DNA of 64,000 nucleotides from Gibbula magus. Lineage: Eukaryota; Mollusca; Gastropoda; Trochida; Trochidae. The position numbers and the translations under genes were made by a program. Every line of letters begins with the position of its first letter. Within the stretch, counting starts at the first letter, position 1. A model generated the notes under the pieces. It was not told the origin of the DNA. It was given only the letters and a program-made list of their open reading frames with translations, and ran no database searches. Shown piece by piece: positions 50,401-60,825 of this stretch. The stretch is from the NCBI GenBank assembly GCA_936450465.1, contig OW388303.1, positions 6,325,193 through 6,389,192 on the forward strand. The letters run 5' to 3'.

Positions 50401-53400
50401 TTGTAAATGAGTACTGATTCCTGTGAATTGGCCACTCAAACTGGTTTAATGCTGATTAATTAAACCTCTAAAATTAATTAATCAAATAATTAATTAATTA
50501 ATTTGTTTGTAAAAAATCATATTTTCTAATACCAAGGCATTTTGCTATAAACAAAATAAAAATATTACTTGTTTTAATTGATATATAAACTGACCATCTG
50601 TAACAGGCAGAAGATGAAACAAATATATTTACATAAAATTTGTTCCGGATGTTTTACATCTGCCAGTACTACCTAGCATCTTTATTTGAAGTTTTGTTGT
50701 AAAATGTACTGTGGGTTTGATTGATGCTTCATACAGGTAAACAACCAATTCTGTCTACACCTGCAACTTATTTTGACGATATTTGAAGAGACATGCCATT
50801 TATGCTGGTCCGTACTGGCTTGTCGAGCTGACGTGTACTCCCAATCTAGTGTAATCCATGTGATATTACTGTCCTCATATCTAATTTGTTCTTTCTCGGT
50901 TCGAAGGTTTTAACCCAATTTTACACTTTCTAAATGATAAAATATATACAATGATAGAAAATTCACATAGTAACAGATAACACATAACACAATAAAACTG
51001 ATAAATAATATGCTGTTAGATCGTAGCGAAATTTTACCCACTCGCAACGCCGATGAATGGCTTCAGTTCTCAGCGTTTTTATTTTTCAACAAGGGTGCGC
51101 TTTGCCTTTATTAATTTGTGAAATATAAAGTCATCAAAATATTATCTTCATTACTATCGTTCAATTTGACTGTGTTTTAAAGGATGGATGAAATGACATA
51201 TGGTCCAAATCGGATTCATTAAAATGGGATGTCAATTTGACAATTGCTTGATTTTAAATTTCTGAAATCGGTCCATAAATTACGTATATACGGCTTTTTA
51301 AAAAACCGCCTGATTTAGCCCCGGCGACCAGAATGAAAGTCTGCAGGGGTGTGACCCGTGAAGGGATGACTTCTGTGACGTATGTGGAGGAATTTGATTT
51401 TTAGCGATAGTCACAATTCAACGTAATTTCGCAACATTTTGATTGTTAATTTCACAAAGATACCTTCAATAAACCAACTTAAATTTCCCATATATCGAAT
51501 GTTTAGATATCCATCTATGTAATTCCGCAGATGACAATTACACAATTATTACATAAACATGTCTTTTTGGCGATGTAATACACCTCATAAATTCATTTAG
51601 CGGCAGTGATAATTATCATTAATTAATTAACGAGACATCGGCGGAGAAGCTATCTAGCCGCCCCGCCTATCGCTTATCACAGTCACACCTCAGTGAGCAT
51701 TTTCAAAATAATTATCAATTGCAAGTGTATATTGTCTCGATTTTATGCTCAATTGATTCCGATATACAATATACGTAGAGGTAATCATCTGTCATTCTTG
51801 AGAAAAATGCATTTCATCTATCCTTTAATCATGTATTAATAACATATATGTGTCAACAGGAATATCCTCTCAAATTTCATTTCCACAAAAAATACCCCGA
51901 TAGAACCCTCCTTTTAGCTTGTGTGTGCTATTTTTTACCAAATTATTTAATGTAAAGTTTTCTCAGTAATATGTTCTAACTGAATTGTGTAACAAGTCTC
52001 ACATCTGCCACTTTGAGTCATATGTTTAGCACGGAGCACGGAGCATGAGCACAGAGCACTGAGATCTATTATTTTATTAGATTGCACAGCAAAATATGCA
52101 AAATTCTTGCATTCAGTACTTTTTACTTCATATATACAAACTCTCATTTAACAAATGCACTTGCAAAACTATAATACCTATCTGTTTAACTCTATACAAA
52201 TTCTATTGGTTATAAAGTACATGATTCTCATGTAAATTGGGGAACAGTGTAAAATTATTGCTTTTTACAAGTAGATGATTGGGTAGTGAAATGTTTATGC
52301 CAGTGGCCTTTACATGAAGAAATTGTTCAAGTTCTGTGTATTTGCATAAACAAATTCTGTACTACTTACTATTAATTCTGACTGTTCTTTGGAAGAGTAG
52401 TATTTTAGACATGAAAACTGAGGAAATATTCCACGTTTTGAAGCTGGCTGTATTGCCAAGATGATGGGTCTACCACTGAAGCTGGTATGTTGTGTGACAA
52501 AGAACGACACTGTAGCTCGCACACTCGACAAGGGAGATTACGCTATCACTGAAGTCACCATGTCACTGGCCCCAGCAATGGATATTCAAGTCAGTGTGCC
52601 CAATAACTGTTCTCAGTTGACTTAATTGGATTGACTTTAAATATTCCTTGATCTTTTGCTATGAAAATGACCATGTACTCTCTTCATGGAGACGTGGCAA
52701 ATTCCACAGTGTTAGTATCTGCACTGTAACGTCGCATATCATTGCAATAAGGAAGTTGTAAATCCGTAAATTTTTTAATTCTTCATATTACCAATTTCTA
52801 AATGCCTCTTAAAGAAGTTATTTGCATATAATTAACGAGTGATATTGCCAGGTTGCGTACAACATGTAATGAGTGATATTGGCAGGTTGCGTACAACATG
52901 TAACGAGTGATATTGCCAGGTTGCGTACAACATGTAACGAGTGATATTGCCAGGTTGCGTACAAAATGTAACGAGTTATATTGCCAAGTTGCGTACAACA
53001 TGTAACGAGTGATATTGCCAGGTTGCGTACAACATGTAACGAGTGATATTGCCAGGTTGCGTACAACATGTAACGAGTGATATTGCCAGGTTGCGTTCAA
53101 CATGTAACGTGTGATATTGGCAGGTTGCGTACAACATGGAGCGCATCTGGTACTTGTTTTCTGACGGAGACGTGGACAAGATCGACGAGATGATGAAGGA
53201 GTTTGATTCAACCAAGAAGACCAAAGTTCCTGATAAGTTGAAGAACGAGGTAAGTTGTTAGTAAAGAAGGTCATTTCTGTATAAACATGTAAGTTGTTTA
53301 ATTTTACCTCATCTGGCCTGAAAGGCTCGATGGGCTTATGGCATGGTGTCCTGCGTCTGTAAACTTTTCGCATTTTCATCTTCTTCTCCAGAACCATTTG

Positions 53401-56400
53401 GTCTAGAGAGCTAAAATTTTGTCTACAGATACCTTGGCCAATATAGGGTCACAGGGGTCATGACCTGAAAAGCTATTTTCATCTTGAGATTTCATGTGCT
53501 CTTCAAAGGGAGGTAATTTATAGGAAACAACAGTGATGAATTAAATCTTCAATTGTGTCTTTATTAGTAGGGGATTTTATCTCTTGCCTCCAAGATAGGT
53601 GAGAGGGATAAGGACCTTAAGACCTATTTCATCAGTGTTTCCCATGTGTTGAACCTCTCACCTAGAAGTTGACATTTTGAATTAGTTAATGTATATAAAA
53701 CCTGATGAGTACAGAGCCCATGGCTCTATTTTTATCAAAATTTCAAGTTCCAAAATCTAAAAGTCATTACTCTTCTCTTACCTGTGTTAACATTCACGAA
53801 CAGTTTTCTACATCCAGAATTTCGTGAGTGAATTATCTAAATCAAATTATTCTGCTTTTCCTTAAAAACATCCTGCTTCATCAGGGTTTTTGTATCTGCA
53901 AGACTACTTTAATCCCACGATTCTCTTTATAACATCTGCGTCGCCTTGCTTATTTGTCAGTAAATGAAATGTCATGATTTAAAATTTGATGGTCACCCAT
54001 CTGTTTTCTCCTCTGGGCACTGCCAATATTGTTTATTTTAAGATAATTTTATTTGCTGTTTTTGAAAACAATCAGGAGATTGAAGGAGCCTTGTGGTTAG
54101 AAATTCCCTGATGGAGCAGGTGCTTTAAAGAATATAGTATAGAGCAGAATATTGATTAGTAATATTAGAATGCTTTACATTAATCGTAACTGATTTATTG
54201 TTCAGACAATTTCTAAGTTCAATTCTCTCAATGTTAACATCATGCGGCATTCAAATAATTGATAAAGTAGAAATGAAAAGAATAATTGTCCGATTGATAA
54301 TAATTTCTCATTTGCTGATTAAAAATAATGTCTCATTCTCTCTCATTTCTTCTCACATTACCTCTACTCTAACATTAGCAAATGGTGGGTGCATTTGAGA
54401 AATCAGAAAAACATTAGAAGGGTACTCTAACGGGTTACTTTGAAAGATATAAGTTGTGTAACTGCTGTGGGGAGAGATGTTAAATTCTCGTCATAATCCT
54501 CACCTTTAAAAGTGTATCTCATACAAAGCCTGATGAGCTGCAGAGCTGATTGTATGATAGCTCACTTTCCGCTCTCTCAGATAGCGCAGGTTATCAGCAG
54601 CCATGTGGTGCCGGACGAGGAGATCAAGCAGTCGATGAGGAGATGTTGGGAGGAGAATAACTACCTGGTGTGTCCTCACACAGCCACAGCAGTCAACTAC
54701 CACTACACCAGACACGGGTGAGTCAACTACCGCTACACTAGACACGGGTGAGTCAACTACCACTACACCAGTCACAGGTGAGTCAACTACCACTACACCA
54801 GACACGGGTGAGTCAACTACCACTACACCAGACACGGGTGAGTCAACTACCACTACACCAGACACGGGTGAGTCAACTACCACTACACCAGACACGGGTG
54901 AGTCAACTACCACTACACCAGACACGGGTAAGTCAACTACCACTACACCAGACACGGTGAGTCAACTACCACTACACCAGACACGGGTGAGTCAACTACC
55001 ACTACACCAGACACGGGTGAGTCAACTACCACTACACCAGACACGGGTGAGTCAACTACCACTACACCAGACACGGGTGAGTCAACTACCACTACACCAG
55101 ACACGGGTGAGGCAACTACCTGTACACCAGACACGGGTGAGTCAACTACCACTACACCAGACACGGGTGAGTCAACTACTTCTACACCAGACACGGGTGA
55201 GTCAACTACCACTACACCAGACACGGGTGAGTCAACTACCTCTACACCAGACACGGGTGAGTCAACTACCACTACACCAGATACGGGTGAGTCAACTACC
55301 ACTACACCAGACACGGGTGAGTCAACTGCCTCTACACCAGACACGGGTGAGTCAACTACCACTACACCAGACACGGTTAAGTCAACTACCACTACACCAG
55401 ACACGGGTGAGTCAACTACCACTACACCAGACACGGTTAAGTCAACTACCTCTACACCAGACACGGGTGAGTCAACTACCACTACACCAGACACGGGTGA
55501 GTCAACTACCACTACACCAGACACGGGTGAGTCAACTACCACTACAGCAGACACAGGTGAGTCAACTACCACTACACCAGACACGGGTGAGTTAACTACC
55601 ACTACACCAGACATGGGTGAGTCAACTACCACTACACTAGACACGGGTGAGTCAACTACCACTACAGCAGACACGGGTGAGTCAACTACAACTACACCAG
55701 ACACGGGTGAGTCAACTACCTCTACACCAGACACGGTGAGTCAACAACCACTACACCAGACACGGGTGAGAAAACTACCACTACACCAGACACGGGTGAG
55801 TCAACTACCACTACACCAGACACAGGTGAGTCAACTACCTGTACACCAGACACGGGTGAGTCAACTACCTGTACACCAGACACAGGTGAGTCAACTACCA
55901 CTACACCAGACACGGGTGAGTCAACTGCCACTACACCAGACACGGGTGAGTCAACCACCACTACAGCAGACACGGGTGAATCAACCACCACTACAGCAGA
56001 CACGGGTGAGTCAACTACCTGTACACCAGACACGGGTGAGTCAACTACCACTACACCAGACACGGGTGAGTCAACCACCACTACACCAGACATGGGTGAG
56101 TCAACCACCACTACAGCAGACACGGGTGAGTCAACTACCACTACACCAGACACGGGTGAGTCAACCACCACTACACCAGACACGGGTGAGTCAACTACCA
56201 CTACACCAGACACGGGTGAGTCAACTACCTCTACACCAGACACGGGTGAGAAAACTACCACTACACCAGACACGGGTGAGTCAACTACCACTACACCAGA
56301 CACGGGTGAGTCAACCACCACTACACCAGACAAGGGTGAGTCAACTACCACTACACCAGACACAGGTGAGTCAACTGCCACTACACTTAAACTCTAAGCA

Positions 56401-57388
56401 ATCAGGGGATACCCTAATGGAGCGGGAATGGATTCTAAAGGTTGAGGCTAAAGATGCCAAAAGAAAAAAAACTATTAATTGAACATAAACGGTCTAATCA
56501 ATCAATCAATGTTGTTTAACCTTATGTTCTATTGTTGTTATCTATACAAAGCAAGTAGACCACAATGTTATGTTTGGAAAATTATTGTTAGAAAAGGAAA
56601 ATTATATACTGTAAAACACTAATTAGTACCATTCTTTATTTATTTAGATAAACAAAATTGCAGAAAATATTGCAATGAAAAATATATCTTTCAATAAGAT
56701 AGATTTTTGTAAATTTGTATGCCCCCGAATCGGAGATTACGCGGGTATATTGTTTTTCACCTCTCCGTCTGTCGTCCGTCCGTGTGTTTGTCCACAAAAA
56801 CTTTAACCATGGCCATAACTTCGGATTGCTCAGAGCTAGGGCTTTCATACTTGGCATGCGCATACCTTGTGATGAGGCCTTTCAGATGAGGTCATCATAT
56901 TTGACCTTGTGACCTTGACTTTGCCGTAGTGGACATCTTCAGAAAACTTTAACCTTGGCCATAATTTTGGTATATCTGGGGGCCTCCGTCACCATCAGTT
57001 TAACAAACACATCTTGTTCTATATTAATATCAGTGTATTCCATGGCTCTTGGGATTTGGGTGGTTGAGAAAGGGGCGCCACTTATACCCGGTCTACTTAT
57101 ACCCGGTAATATGCGGTAATCTAAAATACCAGTCACTATTAAGTTTTGTTTAATCCTAGGACAAAGGGAGACAACCCACTAAGAGTGTGCCTGGCGTCTG
57201 CTTCCCCAGCCAAGTTCGAGGAGTCTGTGACAGCAGCAGGACTCACGTTTACTCCAACAGAGGGCGTGAAGAAACTCCTCGACATGCCCACACGCTATCT
57301 GGACCTGGAGAAGGAAGACGATTGGACGAAAGTAATGAGGGCAAAGGTTGAGGAACTCACCGCACAATTTCAGGTCAACAACTCCTAA
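47188..57388 (+). CDS. THNSL2: Threonine synthase-like 2, complete 9-exon gene
   Basis: Exons 47188-47407, 48679-48873, 49369-49521, 49806-49957, 50202-50268, 52444-52589, 53124-53249, 54581-54717, 57160-57388; 1425 nt = 474 aa, close to the usual ~480. All introns GT-AG, all phases consistent. Fold type II PLP enzyme of the threonine synthase family: N-terminal STRGKVGGLSFEEALYSGFT, PLP-lysine motif GVTWAFKDLGLS (Lys112), ATSGDTGSAAIEAVRG, phosphate-binding PTGAGGNVTSG (about 254-264), C-terminal VNYHYTRHG and LASASPAKFEESV. Vertebrate THNSL2 acts on O-phosphothreonine/phosphohomoserine-type substrates to give 2-oxobutyrate; animals lack true threonine synthesis. An in-frame TGA 33 nt upstream (47155) supports the start. 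Two of its exon edges are amplified as minisatellites (see 52833-53138 and 54692-56386). Confidence 0.95.
48081..48106. repeat. Perfect 26-bp palindrome
   Basis: AGATCGTTGGACA followed by its exact complement TGTCCAACGATCT, in THNSL2 intron 1, shortly after a stretch with repeated GAAGTACG motifs (47977-48030). Confidence 0.95.
48310..48476. repeat. Self-complementary minisatellite (CAGAATCTACC / GGTAGATTCTG)
   Basis: Alternating sense and antisense copies of CAGAATCTACC, CAGAATGTACC and GGTAGATTCTG/GGTACATTCTG, joined by GGGAGCTC or CTGG links, so that several nested hairpins are possible. In THNSL2 intron 1. Confidence 0.9.
48679..48873 (+). CDS. THNSL2: THNSL2 exon 2 (PLP lysine)
   Basis: Acceptor TATAATGTTTCAG, donor GTAAGA; 2 + 192 + 1 nt. 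Carries LSNGLNVMELFHGVTWAFKD, where the Lys binds PLP as a Schiff base. Confidence 0.96.
49369..49521 (+). CDS. THNSL2: THNSL2 exon 3
   Basis: Acceptor TTTGTTTCAG, donor GTAGGC; 2 + 150 + 1 nt. TSGDTGSAAIEAVRG (conserved substrate/PLP loop), then IIVMLPRGRISRVQELQMIT. Confidence 0.96.
49806..49957 (+). CDS. THNSL2: THNSL2 exon 4
   Basis: Acceptor TTGTTCCCCTCCAG, donor GTAAGC. Encodes DGTSDELDDVMRACFADLEF and LSCINSINFSRILIQIVHYF, conserved in the family. Confidence 0.95.
50015..50100. repeat. Two-copy tandem of a dispersed ~60-bp sequence
   Basis: AGAGGTAACTCAAGTCAGTT...CACGTAACCT occurs near 50014 and again near 50068. A third copy (AGAGGTAACTCAAGTCATTT) lies at 57885. In THNSL2 intron 4. 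Confidence 0.75.
50202..50268 (+). CDS. THNSL2: THNSL2 exon 5 (phosphate-binding loop)
   Basis: Acceptor GGCGTTTTTTCAG, donor GTAAGT; 22 codons plus 1 nt. IAIPTGAGGNVT is the Gly-rich loop that holds the PLP phosphate. Confidence 0.95.
50913..51913 (+). mobile_element. MITE A4, split by element E
   Basis: ACCCAATTTTACACTTTCTA, ATGAATGGCTTCAGTTCTCA and, after the insertion, AATCATGTATTAATAACATA to CGATAGAACCCTCCTT follow family A. The left terminus is eroded. THNSL2 intron 5. Confidence 0.78.
51181..51824. mobile_element. TTAA-flanked MITE E (piggyBac-type)
   Basis: AGGATGGATGAAATG at the left is inverted as CATTTCATCTATCCT at the right. TTAA lies exactly at 51177-51180 and 51825-51828. It splits A4 at GTGTTTTAA-TCATG, giving an exact empty-site comparison with A1. 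644 bp, non-coding. Confidence 0.88.
52444..52589 (+). CDS. THNSL2: THNSL2 exon 6
   Basis: Acceptor CACGTTTTGAAG, donor GTCAGT (C at +3 is unusual). Encodes SGCIAKMMGLPLKLVCCVTK and TMSLAPAMDIQ; phase 0 end joins Val-Ala-Tyr-Asn-Met of exon 7. Confidence 0.93.
52833..53138 (+). repeat. 34-bp minisatellite of a 3' splice site plus exon start (9 copies)
   Basis: Nine exact-length 34-bp units, TAACGAGTGATATTGCCAG followed by GTTGCGTACAACATG. The ninth unit is the real acceptor (TTGGCAG at 53123) and the first 15 nt of exon 7 (Val-Ala-Tyr-Asn-Met, conserved in THNSL2). Eight decoy acceptors lie upstream (one with CCAAG in place of CCAGG). Using any of them would add the five residues and then TAA. 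Confidence 0.95.
53124..53249 (+). CDS. THNSL2: THNSL2 exon 7
   Basis: Forty-two codons in phase 0, donor GTAAGT. Encodes VAYNMERIWYLFSDGDVDKI. The start lies inside the ninth unit of the 34-bp array. Confidence 0.94.
53304..53735 (-). mobile_element. Helitron-like element G2 (compact relative of G1)
   Basis: On the minus strand it begins AAAATAGAGCCATGGGCTCT and ends with the hairpin CATCGAGCCTTTCAGGCCAG-ATGAG; the core retains about one unit (TTGGCCAAGGTATCTGTAGA, GGAGAAGAAGATGAAAATGC). THNSL2 intron 7. Confidence 0.78.
54581..54717 (+). CDS. THNSL2: THNSL2 exon 8
   Basis: Acceptor CGCTCTCTCAG, donor GGGTGAGTC; 45 codons plus 2 nt. Encodes RRCWEENNYLVCPHTATAVN then YHYTRHG, matching the conserved CW.EN.YL.CPH.AVAVNYHY region. 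Its last 26 nt are the first 26 nt of the 30-bp array. Confidence 0.95.
54692..56386 (+). repeat. 30-bp minisatellite of exon end plus 5' splice site (56 copies + 17 nt)
   Basis: Unit GTCAACTACCACTACACCAG-ACACGGGTGA, 56 full copies plus a 17-nt partial; two units are 29 bp (near 54955 and 55735). Copy 1 spans the real end of exon 8 and its donor. GT is kept in every copy I read, most as GGGTGAGT, a few as GGTTAAGT, GGGTAAGT or GGGTGAAT. In the gene's frame each unit ends in TGA. Long open frames across the array in other frames are artefacts of a period divisible by three. Confidence 0.97.
56717..56990. repeat. Repeat family H copy
   Basis: GTATGCCCCCGAATCGGAGA, a potential pairing partner ACGCGGGTAT, (GTCC)n-like CCGTCTGTCGTCCGTCCGTG, then about one and a half units with ACTTTAACCATGGCCATAAC / ACTTTAACCTTGGCCATAAT. 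Helitron-like tandem-core type, minus orientation. THNSL2 intron 8. Confidence 0.6.
57160..57388 (+). CDS. THNSL2: THNSL2 exon 9 (stop)
   Basis: Acceptor TTGTTTAATCCTAG, 1 nt plus 75 codons and TAA. Encodes RVCLASASPAKFEESVTAAG, then WTKVMRAKVEELTAQFQ, the usual THNSL2 C-terminus. Confidence 0.95.
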
Positions 57389-58049
57389 CTGTCATGTGAA
57401 GTGGAGTATAAGTTATCCCATGGCATCATGGGACTTTGAGCATGGTCTGTGGTCTAGTGCTAACCTGTTGTAGGGAATTAGGAATCATGACATTTGGTTA
57501 TTGGGAAATCAAATATAGATATTTTAGGCATTAACATACTGACCCTACCTCTTAAATATGATTATGGATCAATTTCAATTACTGAGTCAGCATTAATATT
57601 TTTTTAGAAACTTTTTTATACAATGTCTGAAAATGTTTGTAAAATCCTTTTTGTTTGTTTCATGAGTTGAATGAACTTGAATGCTTTTCTCTATAGTTTT
57701 ACATTTGAATGCTATGTCTTGATATACGTTAACTGATCTACCCGGTATATGATTATTTGTAGTTAGTTTTTTACCTGGTGTGAGCCAAATTTTGTTGTGG
57801 TTCAAGGAATGTAAATGCTTTAATGGTACTCGTTTACCGATTATATAACCATGATTTGTTTACCTGTTCACATTCTCTCAACACAGAGGTAACTCAAGTC
57901 ATTTCTTCCCACGGAACCTCTTATAATCTCACTGTTTTTTGTACGAGACAAAGAAATTCTCAACACCCCTAATGGTAATCATCAACACTAACTACCCTCT
58001 GTATATCTGACCAATCAACAGTCATCTCACATAGTGGGTTCACCAGGTG

Positions 58050-58290
58050 GGGAACTATAATGTTCCTGATGGTTGAGGGAACATACCGATTGGTCTGTTT
58101 CAAAGAAGGTCACTGACAACTTCCCACAAAGTCATTACTCAGTGCCATTTCTGTGTTGGCGTAGCAGCGCCCTGCAACTTGACTTCATGGTGTGCTTAAA
58201 AACAGAAACAGAAAAGGTGGCGAAATGCAGCAAGGCTAAAATTGACGAATGATGGAGGCTGGTGTGTTATGACTTGCGGGGTAAGTTTAG
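58050..58290. repeat. MITE-like family copy
   Basis: AAATGCAGCAAGGCTAAAAT and GATGGAGGCTGGTGTGTTAT-GACTTGCGGG match the copies at 18300 and 61430. Boundaries approximate. Confidence 0.5.
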
Positions 58291-59197
58291 TCGCTGATTG
58301 CACAACTGAATTAGATTGCAACCAGGGTTCCGTTCCATAACAGCAAGCGCTTATAATCGCTCATTGATCGCTCAATATAGCACATACTCTCCTGAACGAC
58401 AAGGTGCGATTCTTTGAGGTTTGCTTGCTTTGCTACGTTGCTACATAGAGGCTTAAAAGTAATCGCTCATTGGCCCAGGAAATATTCTCTTTGGCTCGCA
58501 CAAAAGCAGATGAATTAGAACAGAGTTAGGTTACATGGGCTAATTAAGAAATGAGTTGCCACTGTTATAGAACAATCTTCAATGATCTTAAAAGAAGTAA
58601 TTTCAGTTGTGCTAACACTTGTAATGGGAACCATTATTAAAGTCATCAATATAAGAACTTTCATGTGAAAAACTTGACATTAATTTCTTTTTTATAATGA
58701 GAAAAGTGTCCATGTGTTTTATATGTACTGGTAGATATTTGAATTTGTTATTTTTTGAGAAATGGAACATATTTTATGTATAACCAGAATTTTTAAAATC
58801 CTATTTTTATAACTTTACCGTAGTACTATTTGAAGCAATAACCAGATTTACTAACATGAAGCCAATGTGAGGTTTTCCTCTCGGCCATAAGATAGCTTTG
58901 AAATTCAAGGTCATCCAGGTGTTTATCCCTATTCAAGAATTATTTTTGTAATGGTTTTATAATTCTTTGTATGAAGCTGTTGTGTTCTTGTTATCCTACA
59001 GATAAATCTGAGATTTGTTTTCAATGATACTGTCAACTGTTATTTGATTTTAAATAGAGGGCATTTCGCCACATAACCCCTGTTACAATTATTTCCCATG
59101 GTGAAAATTGCAACACAGAAATCATTGTTATTTCTTTCCAATCAAAAATCATTTTACATCTCTGACTGACTTGTGTCTTGTAAGAAAAGTGTGTGCA

Positions 59198-59508
59198 TCA
59201 TACAGGTGCAGGAACTGTCTTTGGAACGGTTAGAGAACAGACGGAATGCTCAATTTGAAACAACGCTGATTGGTTTGGGGGAAAACCTTTTGTAGGAGTA
59301 CTTCTTCTTTGTGGTGAACCTTGAGGTCTGCTCCTTTCGATGTAAGTTTGTTCCGAACATCCGATATCTGTGCAAAGTGAAAGAAATGTCTCTGAACACT
59401 GTTCTGGGTGTGCGGAACATGTTCCATTGCAGTGCGGCTTGCACTTCTCACATGTATCAGACGTTCGGAACAAACTTCAATAATTGAAAGGAGCAGGTCT
59501 TCGGGCAC
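59198..59508 (-). other. Unrecognised open region, two overlapping frames
   Basis: Two minus-strand frames stay open for about 90 codons each. One reads PEDLLLSIIEVCSERLIHVR; the other is cysteine-rich (CEKCKPHCNGTCSAHPEQCS). An imperfect inverted repeat (TGCTCCTTTCGATGTAAGTT...CCGAAC, 59329-59359, against 59468-59494) overlaps them. Neither frame matches a family I know. It may be a decayed element or a chance open region. Confidence 0.3.
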
Positions 59509-60647
59509 AACCTTACCATAATATGGAGTGAGAGTTGTTACTCATCTAGAGTAGAAGTTGTAATGAATCATACTTCACTTTAAAGAAAAAGACAAAAATG
59601 AATCACAAGCAGTTTTTTCTTTGTTTTAAGATTTATTTTTTCATTCTTACAACATTCATAAATATGCATTACAAAAATGTACAAAATGTAAAATAGTCAA
59701 GTCATGATGAATTTTTAACACAGTCATACTTTATAACAATCACAAATGATTTTAAAATGTATATGAATATTGACCAGTGACCTCAAGTACAATAATTATT
59801 GTCTCTTTGTAAATGACATTAAATATGGTATAACTATAATGATGCTTTACTCTTTTTTTTGTAACTAGATTGTATTCAACCAGTTAACTGAATAAATTTA
59901 AATAGAAAAACAGTTTGTTTTGTATTTCTACATGACAATTAAAATCAGAAACAACATTCAGCAAAAAAATAAATAGAAACTACAAGTGTAAAACTTTGTA
60001 TATAATGTGTCTGTTAATATGAATATGAGCCTCTGGAGGGTAACTTGTTGATGAACGAGTCACGTGAACTTGGTGCACCTAGTTGTATGACCCAACTGAT
60101 GTCATTAGAATTTGACACCAAATGCTACAAGAAATATAAAGTAGAAGAGAAAAAAATCTTTTAAGGACATTTCGAAGAGAAATTCATAAAAAACAAACAT
60201 TTTTAGATAAAAGGAAAAGCTGCTATCGAGAAAACCTTGATTTTCTTTAAAATGAGCATCAAACATGCTGGGAGTAAAGGTTCGTATAGATTGTAATTAT
60301 TGTTAATTTTATAGTAATCAACAATTTGAAATTACTTAATTATTCAAATAAAAACTAAGCAGTGTAATTTATGATTGCTATTACATATCACAAGTGACAC
60401 TCTTTGTTCTCTGTACAACAAAGTGAACTTTGTCTCTATGACCCCAGAAGATATAGTCATCAATACCACAATAGATTCACACTGATCTGTATTTTCTACT
60501 GTGAACATACAGCATGCATACCTCACAGTGATAGAAAATAAAGCTGCTCAATGGCAACCACAAGATTTTAGCAAGTTATAACAGTTAGTGACCAGAAATG
60601 ACAACTCACTTTTTATTCCTGTTTAGACTCTTTACACAATCCCAGAC

Positions 60648-60825
60648 TTGCACACTTTGTATACCAGACTTGTAAACAGTACCAGACTTGCACACGATAT
60701 GAGACTTGCACACAATACACAGTACCACACTTGCACACAATACTCGACTTTCACACAGTACCTATCTGCACACAATACCAGGTTTTCACACAAAAGCAGA
60801 CTTTCACACAATAGCAGATTTGAAT
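60648..60825. repeat. Degenerate ~17-18-bp minisatellite
   Basis: About ten imperfect units of ACTTGCACACAATACCAG, with AGACTTTCACACAAT variants. Confidence 0.85.

Noticed and set aside
52798..53397. Minus-strand frames with repeated RNLAISLVTCCTQPG
   Set aside because: Translations of the 34-bp minisatellite; no homology expected.
54692..56386. CRISPR-like array
   Set aside because: Direct tandem repeats without spacers, in an animal gene intron.
54506..56482. Several long open frames (up to 289 codons) of 10-residue repeats such as SQLPLHQTRV, TTTTPDTGES or VSGVVVVDSP on both strands
   Set aside because: They follow from a 30-bp period divisible by three. Two 29-bp units shift the frames, and in the frame of the real exon each unit contains TGA. 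Not mucin-like or structural genes.
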